From contig JADHXB010000003.1 of the NCBI GenBank assembly GCA_016783155.1, positions 1-38,166 on the forward strand: a stretch of 38,166 nucleotides of DNA. The letters are read 5' to 3'. Position numbers and translations under genes: made by a program. Of this stretch, positions 7,623 through 14,700 are shown one piece after another. The notes beneath the pieces were generated by a model that saw only the letters and a list, made by a program, of their open reading frames with translations, had not been told where the DNA came from and did no database searches. The DNA is from Dehalococcoidia bacterium. GTDB lineage: Bacteria; Chloroflexota; Dehalococcoidia; GIF9; UBA5629. Numbering within the stretch: the stretch's first letter is position 1; every line of letters begins with the position of its first letter.

Positions 7623-7937
7623 TTATGTCTCTTCTGCTAGAGTAGCCACTTTGCTATTGCCCTTTGGCTTCAGCTCAATGCGCAGGTCGGCGTCCAAAGC
7701 CTTTGCAATCTCAGCAAGTGAGGCAAGTGTGGGATTGGCATTACCGCTCTCCAACCTTGAGATAACCGCCTGTCCAGTCCCTACCTTGGCAGCTAAATCC
7801 TCTTGACTCATTTTGAGTTCCATGCGGCGTCTGATAATTGACTCAATTAACGCGAAATTTGGCCCCAGTGCCTCATACTCCTTTCGGAATTCAGGGTCCT
7901 CGAGGAATCTTTTCTTAACGCTCTTATATATCCTCAT
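7623..7937 (-). CDS. XRE/HigA-type helix-turn-helix regulator
   Basis: This 104-aa DNA-binding protein has a classical XRE domain: RRRMELKMSQEDLAAKVGTG then ISRLESGNANPTLASLAEIAKAL, with LRIELKP as the final strand. The N-terminal part (KKRFLEDPEFRKEYEAL) resembles antitoxins of HigA/RelB-like modules. I start it at the ATG at 7937, which follows AAGGCGGGG and lies 10 bp after the PIN-gene stop. An in-frame GTG at 7970 would overlap the PIN gene and has a poor ribosome-binding site. It is probably an autoregulator of the operon. Confidence 0.85.
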   Translation of the reverse strand: MRIYKSVKKRFLEDPEFRKEYEALGPNFALIESIIRRRMELKMSQEDLAAKVGTGQAVISRLESGNANPTLASLAEIAKALDADLRIELKPKGNSKVATLAEET

Positions 7938-7947
7938 ATGCCCCGCC

Positions 7948-8334
7948 TTAAGTGGACCTGTCCTCTTCACCGCCTATCGGTAAAGTACGCAACCGAATCC
8001 GTGTATCTTCAAGAATGGAAATGCTGCCCTCCTCCAGGGCTTTCTCGAGATTCGGTAAATTAGCTATCAGGAATGCCAACTGGGCATCTGGCCGCCTCGA
8101 TGAACGACGAAACAAGACTACAGATGGCTTTTTATCTTGCCTTAAGGCAAGCAGGGTAGCAAAATCAGTGTCTGCGGAAATAAGGATGCGGTCTTCGCTG
8201 CCGGCTCGTTCGAATACTTCTTCGTCTGTGGCAGCTTGCATACCATAATCTCGAACATGAATTGCATCATAACCTGCCTGACTGAGCCCGACAGCAATTA
8301 GCGGCGACAGAGCATTGTCTACCAGAAACTTCAC
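7948..8334 (-). CDS. DUF5615 PIN-like nuclease (toxin component)
   Basis: This 128-aa protein is of the Mut7-C/DUF5615 PIN-like family. [11 protein letters not shown] carries the first acidic residue, [19 protein letters not shown] the second region, and [16 protein letters not shown] the D-x-D-F motif, followed by [14 protein letters not shown]. These acidic residues form a metal site in PIN-like RNases. It starts with GTG overlapping the DUF433 stop as GTGA, so translation is coupled to the antitoxin. DUF433-DUF5615 pairs are known VapBC-like modules. Confidence 0.88.
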   Translation of the reverse strand: MKFLVDNALSPLIAVGLSQAGYDAIHVRDYGMQAATDEEVFERAGSEDRILISADTDFATLLALRQDKKPSVVLFRRSSRRPDAQLAFLIANLPNLEKALEEGSISILEDTRIRLRTLPIGGEEDRST

Positions 8335-8561
8335 GGTGCTGGCACCAGTGGCAATTCTCGCTCTCGTACAGCCTCAGCAGCATAACGCAAGGCTTCGCGT
8401 ATGTCCTCTGCTTGCATGTCTGGATAGATTTTCAAAATCTCGGGCTCGGTCATCCCTTCAGCCACCATACCTACAATTGCAGCCACGGGGATGCGTAAGC
8501 CTCGTATACAAGGCACACCACCCATCTGGTTCGGGTTAACTGTAATCCGATTAAATTTCAA
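8331..8561 (-). CDS. DUF433 antitoxin
   Basis: The product, [21 protein letters not shown] followed by a helical C-terminal half ([26 protein letters not shown]), is a typical DUF433 domain, a small winged-HTH antitoxin. A TTG start at 8561 sits six bases after GGGGAGGTGA and gives the family-typical N terminus [10 protein letters not shown]. The GTG at 8570 lies inside that ribosome-binding site and is unlikely. It heads the leftward operon DUF433, PIN, XRE, hypothetical, and should neutralise the PIN-like partner and bind its own promoter. Confidence 0.85.
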   Translation of the reverse strand: MKFNRITVNPNQMGGVPCIRGLRIPVAAIVGMVAEGMTEPEILKIYPDMQAEDIREALRYAAEAVRERELPLVPAP

Positions 8562-9390
8562 TGTTATCACCTCCCCAAGGTATCACACATTTGCTGAACA
8601 CCTAAGGCTCAAAGAAACTATAACGTTTATCATCTAGCATGTCAATTCAGGGAGGCATTTTGTTCGTTTAATATAACACCTGTTAATTCTAGCCCACCCA
8701 CAACCGTCGCCTCTACCTCAACCCTGTCCTTGCCCACCCGCTGTCAATACCACCCCCACCCCCGTCACTCCCTTCGCCTATCGGCACGGCACATCGCTTT
8801 CGCTTCGCTGGAAAGGCCTGTGCCCAGTGCCTTATCCCCACCTGTGCCGTCTGGCTACCCTAGAGCAGCGGCTTCCCACCGTGGCTCGCTTCGCTCGGTC
8901 AGCCCCCGCTCTTAACGGCTGCATCGCCTTCGCCTCGCACCGCTACGCCTTTTAATAATCGGCTAATGCCGTAAAGTTGAGCAGCTTCGCGGTGTCCCCT
9001 CCGGCTCGCTCAGGGCATGCAGGCCATCCAGCACCCCAACCCTAGGCGAAGCCAGTGACCAACCCCTCAAAAGGCTACGACCGCTGCCGGATGTCCTTGC
9101 CCGCCGTGTTCTCCTATTGTGTGACATCCTGGTTAAGCCATAAACGGCGCAAGGGTCTTTGATAAACTGCGCCCTCTGCCTGTGCACTCATTCCCCCAAC
9201 CCTCTCTCTGAGCCCCCCAACCCTCACTCGTGTATCAGATGCACATGGCGTCGGGCTTGCCCTTGCGCTCGGCTTGTGCTAAAGCACCGCCTTCCGCTTC
9301 CGAATGCCCCCGTTCGCTATCGCTCACTTAGATAATGGACATTGCCACGGCGGGCTTCGGTTCGTCGTGAGTTTTGTCAGGAGGTGTGGC
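8562..9390. other. long GC-rich non-coding stretch
   Basis: About 830 bp without a supportable gene on either strand. From about 8755 to 9320 it is littered with short TTCGCT/CTTCGC-type motifs (for example around 8770, 8793, 8885, 8925 and 9310). The part adjoining the DUF433 gene should hold its promoter. The part before 9391 should hold the promoter of the rightward small-gene string, but I cannot point to a good match. A replication origin or oriT of the element is possible here but unproven. Confidence 0.5.
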
Positions 9391-9603
9391 ATGTGTGCTG
9401 GTGCTGTTCGGTGTGAGCGCTTGTGTCTTCGGTCGGAGCACTGTGCTCTTGGTTTGAGGCGTCGGCGTGAGTTGTGTGGTCGTTATTTCGTGCGCCGTTT
9501 GGAGCGGCGCCAGAAAGTGCTAGGCGCCAGTCTGGAGTACGTGGTCGAAAACTGGCATCGCACCACGCATGTCGCAGTAACAGATGAAGGAGAGCCATGC
9601 TAG
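9391..9603 (+). CDS. small Cys/Arg-rich protein, 70 aa
   Basis: The ATG at 9391 follows AGGAGGTGTGGC, a near-perfect ribosome-binding site, which is why I prefer it to the upstream in-frame ATG at 9304. The product has five Cys within its first 29 residues (MCAGAVRCERLCLRSEHC...LC), an Arg-rich middle, and an acidic end. Its stop overlaps the next start (ATG at 9597). It may be a small metal-binding or DNA-binding protein. No family recognised. Confidence 0.5.
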   Translation: MCAGAVRCERLCLRSEHCALGLRRRRELCGRYFVRRLERRQKVLGASLEYVVENWHRTTHVAVTDEGEPC

Positions 9604-9833
9604 TAACTAGGAACAGCTATCAAGTCAAGGTCTGTGGAGCTGTCAAAGCAGCCGGTCGATGCCCTTCGCTTTGCAAGAGCGAGGGGGGTTGCTTCTGCAC
9701 AGACTATCCCGGACCAAGAGTTGTGCTTAACGTGGCAGAGCTAAAGCGTCGCTGCCATCGGTCGCACCGTGTCATGGCAAAGCTGAACGTGCTAAATCAA
9801 GGAGGTGAAATATGCAGTACCAGGTCGGTGTAA
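9597..9833 (+). CDS. small Cys-rich protein, 78 aa
   Basis: The start follows GAAGGAGAGCC and overlaps the previous stop by 7 bp. Residues 22-36 (CPSLCKSEGGCFCTD) contain four Cys in a tight cluster suggesting a metal knuckle, followed by a basic region (ELKRRCHRSHRVMAKL). The 3' end overlaps the ribosome-binding site and start of the next gene at 9812. No known family assigned. It is part of the small-gene operon. Confidence 0.55.
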   Translation: MLVTRNSYQVKVCGAVKAAGRCPSLCKSEGGCFCTDYPGPRVVLNVAELKRRCHRSHRVMAKLNVLNQGGEICSTRSV

Positions 9834-9988
9834 CAATCTACGGCTATGTCATTATCGAAGCCCCAAGCCGAAATGATGCAGGCGAAATGTATGCCGCTAT
9901 GGGCTCCGAGCAAATCCTTCAAGATATGAAGGTCAACAGCATAGACAGCGAGCATGTGCTGGAGGTGGGGTTTAAGCATGGCGAATGA
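9812..9988 (+). CDS. small hypothetical protein, 58 aa
   Basis: The ATG at 9812 follows AAGGAGGTGAAAT, an essentially perfect Shine-Dalgarno sequence. The product starts MQYQVGVTIYGYVIIEAPSR, with the look of a small alpha/beta domain (strand, EAPSRNDAGEMYA helix, strand). Such beta-strand/AxxRxDA proteins are common in phage early regions, but the function is unknown. Its end overlaps the next gene by 11 bp. Confidence 0.65.
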   Translation: MQYQVGVTIYGYVIIEAPSRNDAGEMYAAMGSEQILQDMKVNSIDSEHVLEVGFKHGE

Positions 9989-10163
9989 CGTCTTATGCCC
10001 CAAATGCGGCGCATCATGGCACGCTGTGAGGCAGATGCTAGCCAGCCCCGAGGTCGAGGAGCGTGTGCTAGCCGAGGCCATCATTATCAACTGTACTGAA
10101 TGCAGAAAGGAGTTATCAGAATGCTACATCTCTATGAAATCGTCGAGCAGTACCAACAGCTAA
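9978..10163 (+). CDS. zinc-ribbon mini-protein, 61 aa
   Basis: I start it at the ATG at 9978, after GGAGGTGGGGTTTAAGC. The paired knuckles CPKCGASWH (residues 7-15) and CTECRKEL (about 39-46) form a likely zinc ribbon, with a helix between them. Stand-alone ribbons of this size often bind nucleic acid or partner proteins in phage operons. It overlaps the following Gp157 gene by 43 bp in another frame. Confidence 0.65.
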   Translation: MANDVLCPKCGASWHAVRQMLASPEVEERVLAEAIIINCTECRKELSECYISMKSSSSTNS

Positions 10164-10621
10164 AGGTCGTCATTGAGAGGACGGATGCCACCGATGAGGA
10201 CTTTGAGCTAACGCTCAAAGCCATCGAGGACAGCTTTGACAGAAAGGTCGAGAACATCGCTAAGCTGTGCTTGTCATTGGAAAGTAACATTGCAGCCTTG
10301 AAGCAGGAGGAAGCCCGCCTCCACGACAGGCGCTCCTCGATGGAGCATACGCTCGACTGGCTAAAGGACTACACGCTAGACCAAATGACAGCCATCGGAG
10401 TAGAAAGTGTCAAGAGAGACACAGTCTCCGTGAGTGTCAGGGTTAATCCTCCGAGCGTCCATATCTACCGGCTAGAGGATGTCCCGCTTGAGTTTTGCAG
10501 CCACGTCCCGGACGTGTGGCAGCCAGACAGAAAGCGAATCCTCGACCACTTCAAGGCTACAGGGGAGATACTGCCAGGCGTGGACATTGTCTCCGACAAA
10601 AAGAGAATCGAGATTAAATAG
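10121..10621 (+). CDS. Siphovirus Gp157 family protein
   Basis: This 166-aa protein resembles the Gp157 family (PF05565) of phage early regions, often encoded beside single-strand annealing and SSB functions. The N-terminal half is a long coiled coil (ATDEDFELTLKAIEDSFDRKVENIAKL then AALKQEEARL). The C-terminal half is beta-rich (VSVSVRVNPPSVHIYRLEDVPLEF then ILPGVDIVSDKKRIEIK). I use the ATG at 10121 because AAAGGAG precedes it. The frame also opens at 10100. It is the best phage-type marker in the small-gene string. Confidence 0.82.
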   Translation: MLHLYEIVEQYQQLKVVIERTDATDEDFELTLKAIEDSFDRKVENIAKLCLSLESNIAALKQEEARLHDRRSSMEHTLDWLKDYTLDQMTAIGVESVKRDTVSVSVRVNPPSVHIYRLEDVPLEFCSHVPDVWQPDRKRILDHFKATGEILPGVDIVSDKKRIEIK

Positions 10622-10635
10622 GAAGGAGGTGAACC

Positions 10636-10992
10636 ATGTCAGAACAGCCGCAGCATAGATTTCATGGCAAGGTGCTGGTAAGGAGGGGGGACACCGAGAT
10701 TCACGTCAACGTCTTTGATGATGCTCGTGACGTCGTCTACCTCGAAATCCAGCAGGCGATCGCCCAATTCTCAGGTGATATTAAGCCAGCCACCGCCGCC
10801 CATCGCGAGCTAGCCAGGACAGCGCAGGCTAAGGCGGCAGCGCCCCCAGCAGCCACCAAGCCGCTCAATGCGCCAGTGTGCAAACAATGTGGCACTAATC
10901 AGTCCGTGGAGCTAATTACCTGGGCGGACAAGGTCACAGGTGAGCAGCGCAAAGAGTGGAAATGCCAGGCTTGTAAAAAGTGGTGCCGGTAG
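10636..10992 (+). CDS. zinc-ribbon protein, 118 aa
   Basis: The ATG follows GGAAGGAGGTGAACC. The N-terminal half is a beta-rich domain (GKVLVRRGDTEIHVNVFDD). An Ala/Pro linker (about 66-82) leads to a C-terminal zinc ribbon with CKQCG and CQACKKWC knuckles. It directly follows the Gp157 gene, so a role in element DNA recombination or replication is plausible. The family is not recognised. Confidence 0.7.
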   Translation: MSEQPQHRFHGKVLVRRGDTEIHVNVFDDARDVVYLEIQQAIAQFSGDIKPATAAHRELARTAQAKAAAPPAATKPLNAPVCKQCGTNQSVELITWADKVTGEQRKEWKCQACKKWCR

Positions 10993-10994
10993 CC

Positions 10995-11189
10995 ATGAAC
11001 TACCAAGCCGACTTTATAGAGGGGGAGGTCAAATTTCAGGAGGCCTCCCCCAAGCCACCAGACTTGCGCCGCTACCAGGGCGCCATGTTCCTTGACCGCC
11101 CCGACCTCTGGCGGCCACCGCTCAGGCGAAACTGGAAATCGGCGCCGCTGCCTGGACAGCAACCGCTATTTCAAGCGAAAGGAGATTGA
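10995..11189 (+). CDS. small proline-rich hypothetical protein, 64 aa
   Basis: The ATG at 10995 lies right after the previous stop (an in-frame GTG at 10980 is alternative). The product starts MNYQADFIEGEVKFQEASPK and is rich in Pro, Arg and Asp (LDRPDLWRPPLRRNW). No motif is recognised and no strong ribosome-binding site is seen, so it may be translated by coupling. Confidence 0.45.
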   Translation: MNYQADFIEGEVKFQEASPKPPDLRRYQGAMFLDRPDLWRPPLRRNWKSAPLPGQQPLFQAKGD

Positions 11190-11190
11190 C

Positions 11191-11349
11191 ATGTTTACTA
11201 GAGTTACCAGGTATGGAGTCCTGATACGTAAAAGGCTTTGGCTCTGTGTGTACCGCAGATTTAGGTTCTTTCACGTATTCGTTCCGGGGCTTCCTATTCA
11301 TGTGTGGTCTATCGGCTTCTTGCTGGTGCTCTGGCGCTGCTGGAAGTGA
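11191..11349 (+). CDS. small basic membrane protein, 52 aa
   Basis: The ATG follows AAAGGAGATTGAC. The product has a basic aromatic N terminus (TRYGVLIRKRLWLCVYRRFRF) and a hydrophobic helix (VWSIGFLLVLWRCW), suggesting a single-span or membrane-associated peptide. The first intercistronic 32-bp repeat starts 11 bp after its stop. Confidence 0.5.
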   Translation: MFTRVTRYGVLIRKRLWLCVYRRFRFFHVFVPGLPIHVWSIGFLLVLWRCWK

Positions 11350-11360
11350 GCGCCTGGTTT

Positions 11361-11392
11361 GGTCGGGGGGCGCGCATCCGTTACCACGCCCA
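11361..11392 (+). repeat. intercistronic 32-bp repeat, copy 1
   Basis: The consensus across the three copies is G6-N-GCGCATCCGTTACCACGC-Y-CA. This copy has N = C, and its GGGCG/CGCCC arms could pair around the central bases. It sits between a stop codon and the ribosome-binding site of the next gene. Confidence 0.85.
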
Positions 11393-11422
11393 GAATTACA
11401 AAAGAAAGGAGAAAAGACAGCA

Positions 11423-11551
11423 ATGAAACTGAGTTGGGAAGCCATAGGATGCACAGCAATGGCAGTATCGGTGGTAGTGCTAGTTTGGCTAGTAATCATC
11501 TTCGTTGTCACCCACTGGAACCAGCTACCGGCAATAATACAAGGAATGTAA
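11423..11551 (+). CDS. small single-span membrane protein, 42 aa
   Basis: The ATG at 11423 follows AAAGGAGAAAAGACAGCA. Nearly the whole product is one hydrophobic helix (AVSVVVLVWLVIIFVV) with short polar ends, a typical small membrane peptide. It is flanked on both sides by copies of the 32-bp repeat, giving it a cassette-like appearance. It could be a holin-like or toxin-like peptide; the function is unknown. Confidence 0.55.
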   Translation: MKLSWEAIGCTAMAVSVVVLVWLVIIFVVTHWNQLPAIIQGM

Positions 11552-11554
11552 GTC

Positions 11555-11586
11555 GGTCGGGGGGAGCGCATCCGTTACCACGCCCA
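11555..11586 (+). repeat. intercistronic 32-bp repeat, copy 2
   Basis: Same consensus as copy 1 with N = A. It differs from copy 1 at one position over 32 bases and starts 3 bp after the stop of the 42-aa membrane protein. Confidence 0.85.
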
Positions 11587-11611
11587 ATAATAAAATGAGA
11601 GGAGTATTAGC

Positions 11612-12214
11612 ATGGACGCTAACTTTTGCCCCGAATGCGCCCAGCCGCTAAACAGACTGGACTGGAATCTTCAGCATGAGAGAGTCAAATATCTATCCTG
11701 CGGAGAGCACTACTTCGAGTTAGTCCAAAGGGATGCGGACATAACCCTAAGACAACTCACCCTCAAGTGGTGCACTGTCTGTGGCTCTCTAATCCCCTAC
11801 CTGAAAGACAGGAATGGCAAATGCCAGGACTGCCACGAAAGGCTATGCCGCGAGTGGCGCATGGATCCTGCGGAAAGCAACATGCTTCTGGAAATTACCC
11901 CCCGGATCTCATCGGGGGGGACGTCGTACCACTGCTATACGAGCATAACCATCCGCCCCTATCCCAACCCCTGCACCTTCGGCGGCTCGTATGGTGGCCA
12001 GGTGGTGGAGACCGAGGAAGCCCTGGAGCATGCCCTAGCCGTCTTTAACGAGGAAGCCGCCCGCTATCGCCAGCAGGGGATGGAAAAGGTCGAGATTAAG
12101 CGGAGCGAACCTATCTACGTGGAGTCTCAAGAGGCTTTCATTCAAAGTTCCCAGGTCGAGGAACAAGAGAACGAGGCCGAACAGGACGACACAATTCAGA
12201 TGTCTTTACTGTAA
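11612..12214 (+). CDS. multi-zinc-knuckle hypothetical protein, 200 aa
   Basis: The ATG follows GAGAGGAGTATTAGC. Three Cys-rich knuckles lie in the first 80 residues: CPEC (6-9), CTVCG (about 54-58) and CQDCHERLC (about 71-79), consistent with two treble-clef or ribbon folds. A central beta segment (YHCYTSITIRPYPNP) and an acidic Glu-rich tail follow. It could be a nucleic-acid-binding regulator of the element. It is bracketed by repeat copies 2 and 3 and is the last gene of the small-gene operon. Confidence 0.65.
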   Translation: MDANFCPECAQPLNRLDWNLQHERVKYLSCGEHYFELVQRDADITLRQLTLKWCTVCGSLIPYLKDRNGKCQDCHERLCREWRMDPAESNMLLEITPRISSGGTSYHCYTSITIRPYPNPCTFGGSYGGQVVETEEALEHALAVFNEEAARYRQQGMEKVEIKRSEPIYVESQEAFIQSSQVEEQENEAEQDDTIQMSLL

Positions 12215-12219
12215 TAGTC

Positions 12220-12251
12220 TGCCGGGGGGTGCGCATCCGTTACCACGCTCA
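12220..12251 (+). repeat. intercistronic 32-bp repeat, copy 3
   Basis: Same consensus with N = T and Y = T, slightly diverged at its 5' end. It begins 5 bp after the stop of the 200-aa protein and marks the boundary between the GC-rich small-gene operon and the AT-rich cargo region. Confidence 0.82.
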
Positions 12252-12489
12252 CAAATGAATCCCAAACTTAGCCCTATGTGCTATGCGTATCGCAGCTTTC
12301 AGTTGTATGCATGATGATTATCTCGTATCCGAAAGTCTGTTTCATTTGTAAATTAATGTTGTATAATGAGTGATATTACGAGGATTTGGTTTCGAATATA
12401 GTGCATAATGATACTGGAGCCTGATATATTTGTTGCCTAGTCTAGATTCACAAAACAATCATAATATATAAAAAGGGTGGTGGTATGAA
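12252..12489 (+). promoter_or_regulatory. AT-rich intergenic region with weak promoter candidate
   Basis: No gene is seen. A TATAAT at 12362-12367 with TTTCAT at 12340-12345 (16-bp spacing) is the best promoter-like pair, upstream of the DGQHR gene. A drop in GC content here marks a junction between element modules. Confidence 0.35.
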
Positions 12490-13464
12490 ATGCCTAAAAG
12501 AGACAGTGTTATAACTGTACAGGGATTTGAATTGCAGAATATGCCACGTATATACGTAGCGGCTATTCTTGGTAGGTGGCTCCTTGAACGCACAACTCCT
12601 TCTTGGAGAATAGAGAATCCAGTAGAAGGATTTCAAAGGGTTGTCCGTGAGGTAAGAGCTCGTGAAATTGCATTAGCTGTGCTGGATCAGCGTAGGACTT
12701 TTCCGAACTCAATTGTCCTGGCAACTGATAGCGCGTCCTTTTCTCTTGATGGTCCCATTTTATCAATACCGCTCAATACAAAGTTTCTAGTGGTTGATGG
12801 TCAACACAGACTATGGGCGCAAAACTTCTCTGGTTATGATGCTCCGTATTCCTGTGTAATTCATATGGGTTTGTCAGAAGTAGAAATGGCCCGGCTTTTT
12901 CTAGAGATTAATGATAATCAAAAAAGAGTCCCTTCATCTTTACGTTGGGACCTAGTCAGGTTGGTAAGACCCGATGATGATCCGGAGGCGATTGGTGCTG
13001 CAGAAATGGTCTTCATGTTAGCTACTGACGAAGAGAGCCCTCTATATCAGAGGATAGACCTAACAGGTGAACAACCAGAAATAAGACTTAAACAGGGATC
13101 GATTGCTCCTGCAATAAGACAACTTCTTACGCAACGCTCGCCGTTACGCGGTCTCTCTTTTGAACAACAATATCAAGTGGTGATGCAATATTTCATCGCA
13201 ATTAGAGAATTCGATAGAGATGGTTGGAGAACTGGGGAGTCTGCGTTTTATGCAGCAAGAGTCCTTAGAGCATTACTTCGTCTGCTTGCTGACATATTCG
13301 ATGATTTAGGAAGAGATAATACAACTATAGCGTATAGATTGTTCCTGCCATATCTTAGAAAGATAGATACCACTACACTAAGTTCTGAAGCTCTGCGCGC
13401 TGCTCAAGGAGAGGCTGGTATAAGAGCTATATATAGACAAATGCACGAACAAGTCTTCGCCTAA
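12490..13464 (+). CDS. DGQHR-domain protein
   Basis: This 324-aa protein carries the signature VVDGQHRLWA (DGQHR at residues 103-107) followed by LSEVEMARLFLEINDNQKRV, the core of the DGQHR/DndB-like superfamily. Members occur in DNA phosphorothioation (DndB, a regulator) and as stand-alone genes in defence islands. They are thought to have a ParB-like fold. The rest is helical. No dndA/C/D/E genes are present, so this is not a Dnd system. The next gene starts 9 bp after its stop, so the two form a pair. The low GC sets both apart from the preceding operon. Confidence 0.85.
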   Translation: MPKRDSVITVQGFELQNMPRIYVAAILGRWLLERTTPSWRIENPVEGFQRVVREVRAREIALAVLDQRRTFPNSIVLATDSASFSLDGPILSIPLNTKFLVVDGQHRLWAQNFSGYDAPYSCVIHMGLSEVEMARLFLEINDNQKRVPSSLRWDLVRLVRPDDDPEAIGAAEMVFMLATDEESPLYQRIDLTGEQPEIRLKQGSIAPAIRQLLTQRSPLRGLSFEQQYQVVMQYFIAIREFDRDGWRTGESAFYAARVLRALLRLLADIFDDLGRDNTTIAYRLFLPYLRKIDTTTLSSEALRAAQGEAGIRAIYRQMHEQVFA

Positions 13465-13472
13465 ATGCAAAA

Positions 13473-14339
13473 ATGGTACTTTTTAATATCGATGAAGCAA
13501 AATATTACTGCTCCTCTTTTGGAAGCTCAGTTGGTGCTTCTGAGAGGTCTCTCTCCGAATTTCACAACATACACGTATTGAATAGATTTCACACATTTTC
13601 TGAAGGATCGAATATATTTAATGAGTATCGTGATTGTCTCTTACGAGACGTAGAGAGAACGCTCTTTTTTTCTGTTTCACATTATAGAAGAGCGCTCGAC
13701 CTCATGATGTCGAGTGCTTCACCCTGGGCTTATGTTACTTTATACTATGGGTGTTGGTATGTAGCACACGCTCTGCTTGGCCTCTTTGGATGTACAATAA
13801 TCAATAATTGTGTTATTGATGTTGAAGTAGGACTACCAGGAAGTCAAACATTACGCACGCGAAGAATAAGTGGAAGCCTCGGCAGAGCAAACGCTGTATA
13901 TACTACATATTCAGGAAGCCATCAAAGATTTTGGGATCTTTTTTATCGAGCCTTTCAGACAAACAAAGCACTATTTCCTCCGCAATTTCAGCTAGCATTA
14001 TCTCCAGTAAGTGGGGATCCGCTGTGGCAGATAGATAGACGGAATGACATCAACTATGATTCTTTTACTGGTACTCAGCTTGCTCATGATTTTGAACGTG
14101 GATTTACGTGCAGTAGTTTTCCAAGTTGTCTTCCTGGTGTGATGAATACGCAATATAAAATTTTTGAGTTATTTTTAGAGATGTCTTTTCAGTACGCACA
14201 AGACTTTGGAATCGCTACGGATGCGCTTCACAGATTAAGGTCACCTTCACCTCTTCGAAAAAAGGTGAGAGAACTCATTTATAATGAAAAACCATCGGGG
14301 CTTGTAAGTAAAACAATAAAATCCAAATTAACATCATAG
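13473..14339 (+). CDS. hypothetical partner of DGQHR protein, 288 aa
   Basis: I do not recognise the family with confidence. The segment WAYVTLYYGCWYVAHALLGLFG (about 86-107) resembles the helix of HEPN-type all-alpha proteins, and the flanking sequence is also helical. I do not see a clear R-x4-6-H RNase motif. The protein is rich in aromatic residues, Ser and Arg. It starts 9 bp after the DGQHR stop without a Shine-Dalgarno sequence, implying translational coupling. The two probably act together. Confidence 0.6.
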   Translation: MVLFNIDEAKYYCSSFGSSVGASERSLSEFHNIHVLNRFHTFSEGSNIFNEYRDCLLRDVERTLFFSVSHYRRALDLMMSSASPWAYVTLYYGCWYVAHALLGLFGCTIINNCVIDVEVGLPGSQTLRTRRISGSLGRANAVYTTYSGSHQRFWDLFYRAFQTNKALFPPQFQLALSPVSGDPLWQIDRRNDINYDSFTGTQLAHDFERGFTCSSFPSCLPGVMNTQYKIFELFLEMSFQYAQDFGIATDALHRLRSPSPLRKKVRELIYNEKPSGLVSKTIKSKLTS

Positions 14340-14498
14340 ATAGATATTGATGGTAAATCCCATAACGCCTTTGTATTCGAATAATTTGAAGCCCCTAGTA
14401 GCTCATCTGTATGATTAAACCGGATGATGAATATCCAGGAAATGGGAAAATAGTGTGCTATAGATCACCTTGACATTGGTGCTTTGATAGCTTACTAT

Positions 14499-14522
14499 AT
14501 GTATGTATTTATGTATGTATTT
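14499..14522. repeat. two 12-bp ATGTATGTATTT repeats
   Basis: A perfect 12-bp tandem duplication lies just upstream of the ribosome-binding site of the zinc-ribbon gene at 14535. Slippage here would alter spacing in its 5' region. The preceding stretch 14340-14498 shows nothing else recognisable. Confidence 0.7.
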
Positions 14523-14534
14523 ATGGAGTAACTT

Positions 14535-14666
14535 ATGAATTGCCCAGAATGCCGTTCCAATAAAGTTGTGCGGATGGGTTTTATAGTTACCAGAAACGGT
14601 AAGAAGCAACGATATCGCTGTAATAAGTGTGGGCGTACGTTCTACGTGAACAAGCAGAAGGTATAG
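14535..14666 (+). CDS. mini zinc-ribbon protein (IS1/InsA-like N-terminal domain)
   Basis: This 43-aa protein has the form MNCPECRSNKVVRMGF then YRCNKCGRTFYVNK, with CPEC and CNKC knuckles. It resembles the zinc ribbon at the N terminus of IS1-type transposition proteins, here stand-alone. A GGAG lies 8 bp before the ATG. It sits 34 bp upstream of the methyltransferase gene and is probably co-transcribed. It may be a sequence-recognition or regulatory factor for the modification module, or a transposase relic. Confidence 0.6.
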   Translation: MNCPECRSNKVVRMGFIVTRNGKKQRYRCNKCGRTFYVNKQKV

Positions 14667-14700
14667 TCCCACGGAAACTTATGTTGCAGAGGTTAAACAG

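Noticed and set aside
9304-9390. N-terminal extension of the 70-aa Cys-rich protein from the ATG at 9304.
   Set aside because: The internal ATG at 9391 has a near-perfect ribosome-binding site; the extension lacks one.
11361-12251. Integron attC sites.
   Set aside because: The repeats lack paired inverse-core/core boxes of the RYYYAAC/GTTRRRY form, and no integron integrase is present.
12490-13464. DNA phosphorothioation (Dnd) system.
   Set aside because: Only a DGQHR-type protein is present; no DndA/C/D/E or pterin-like sulfur-transfer genes lie nearby.
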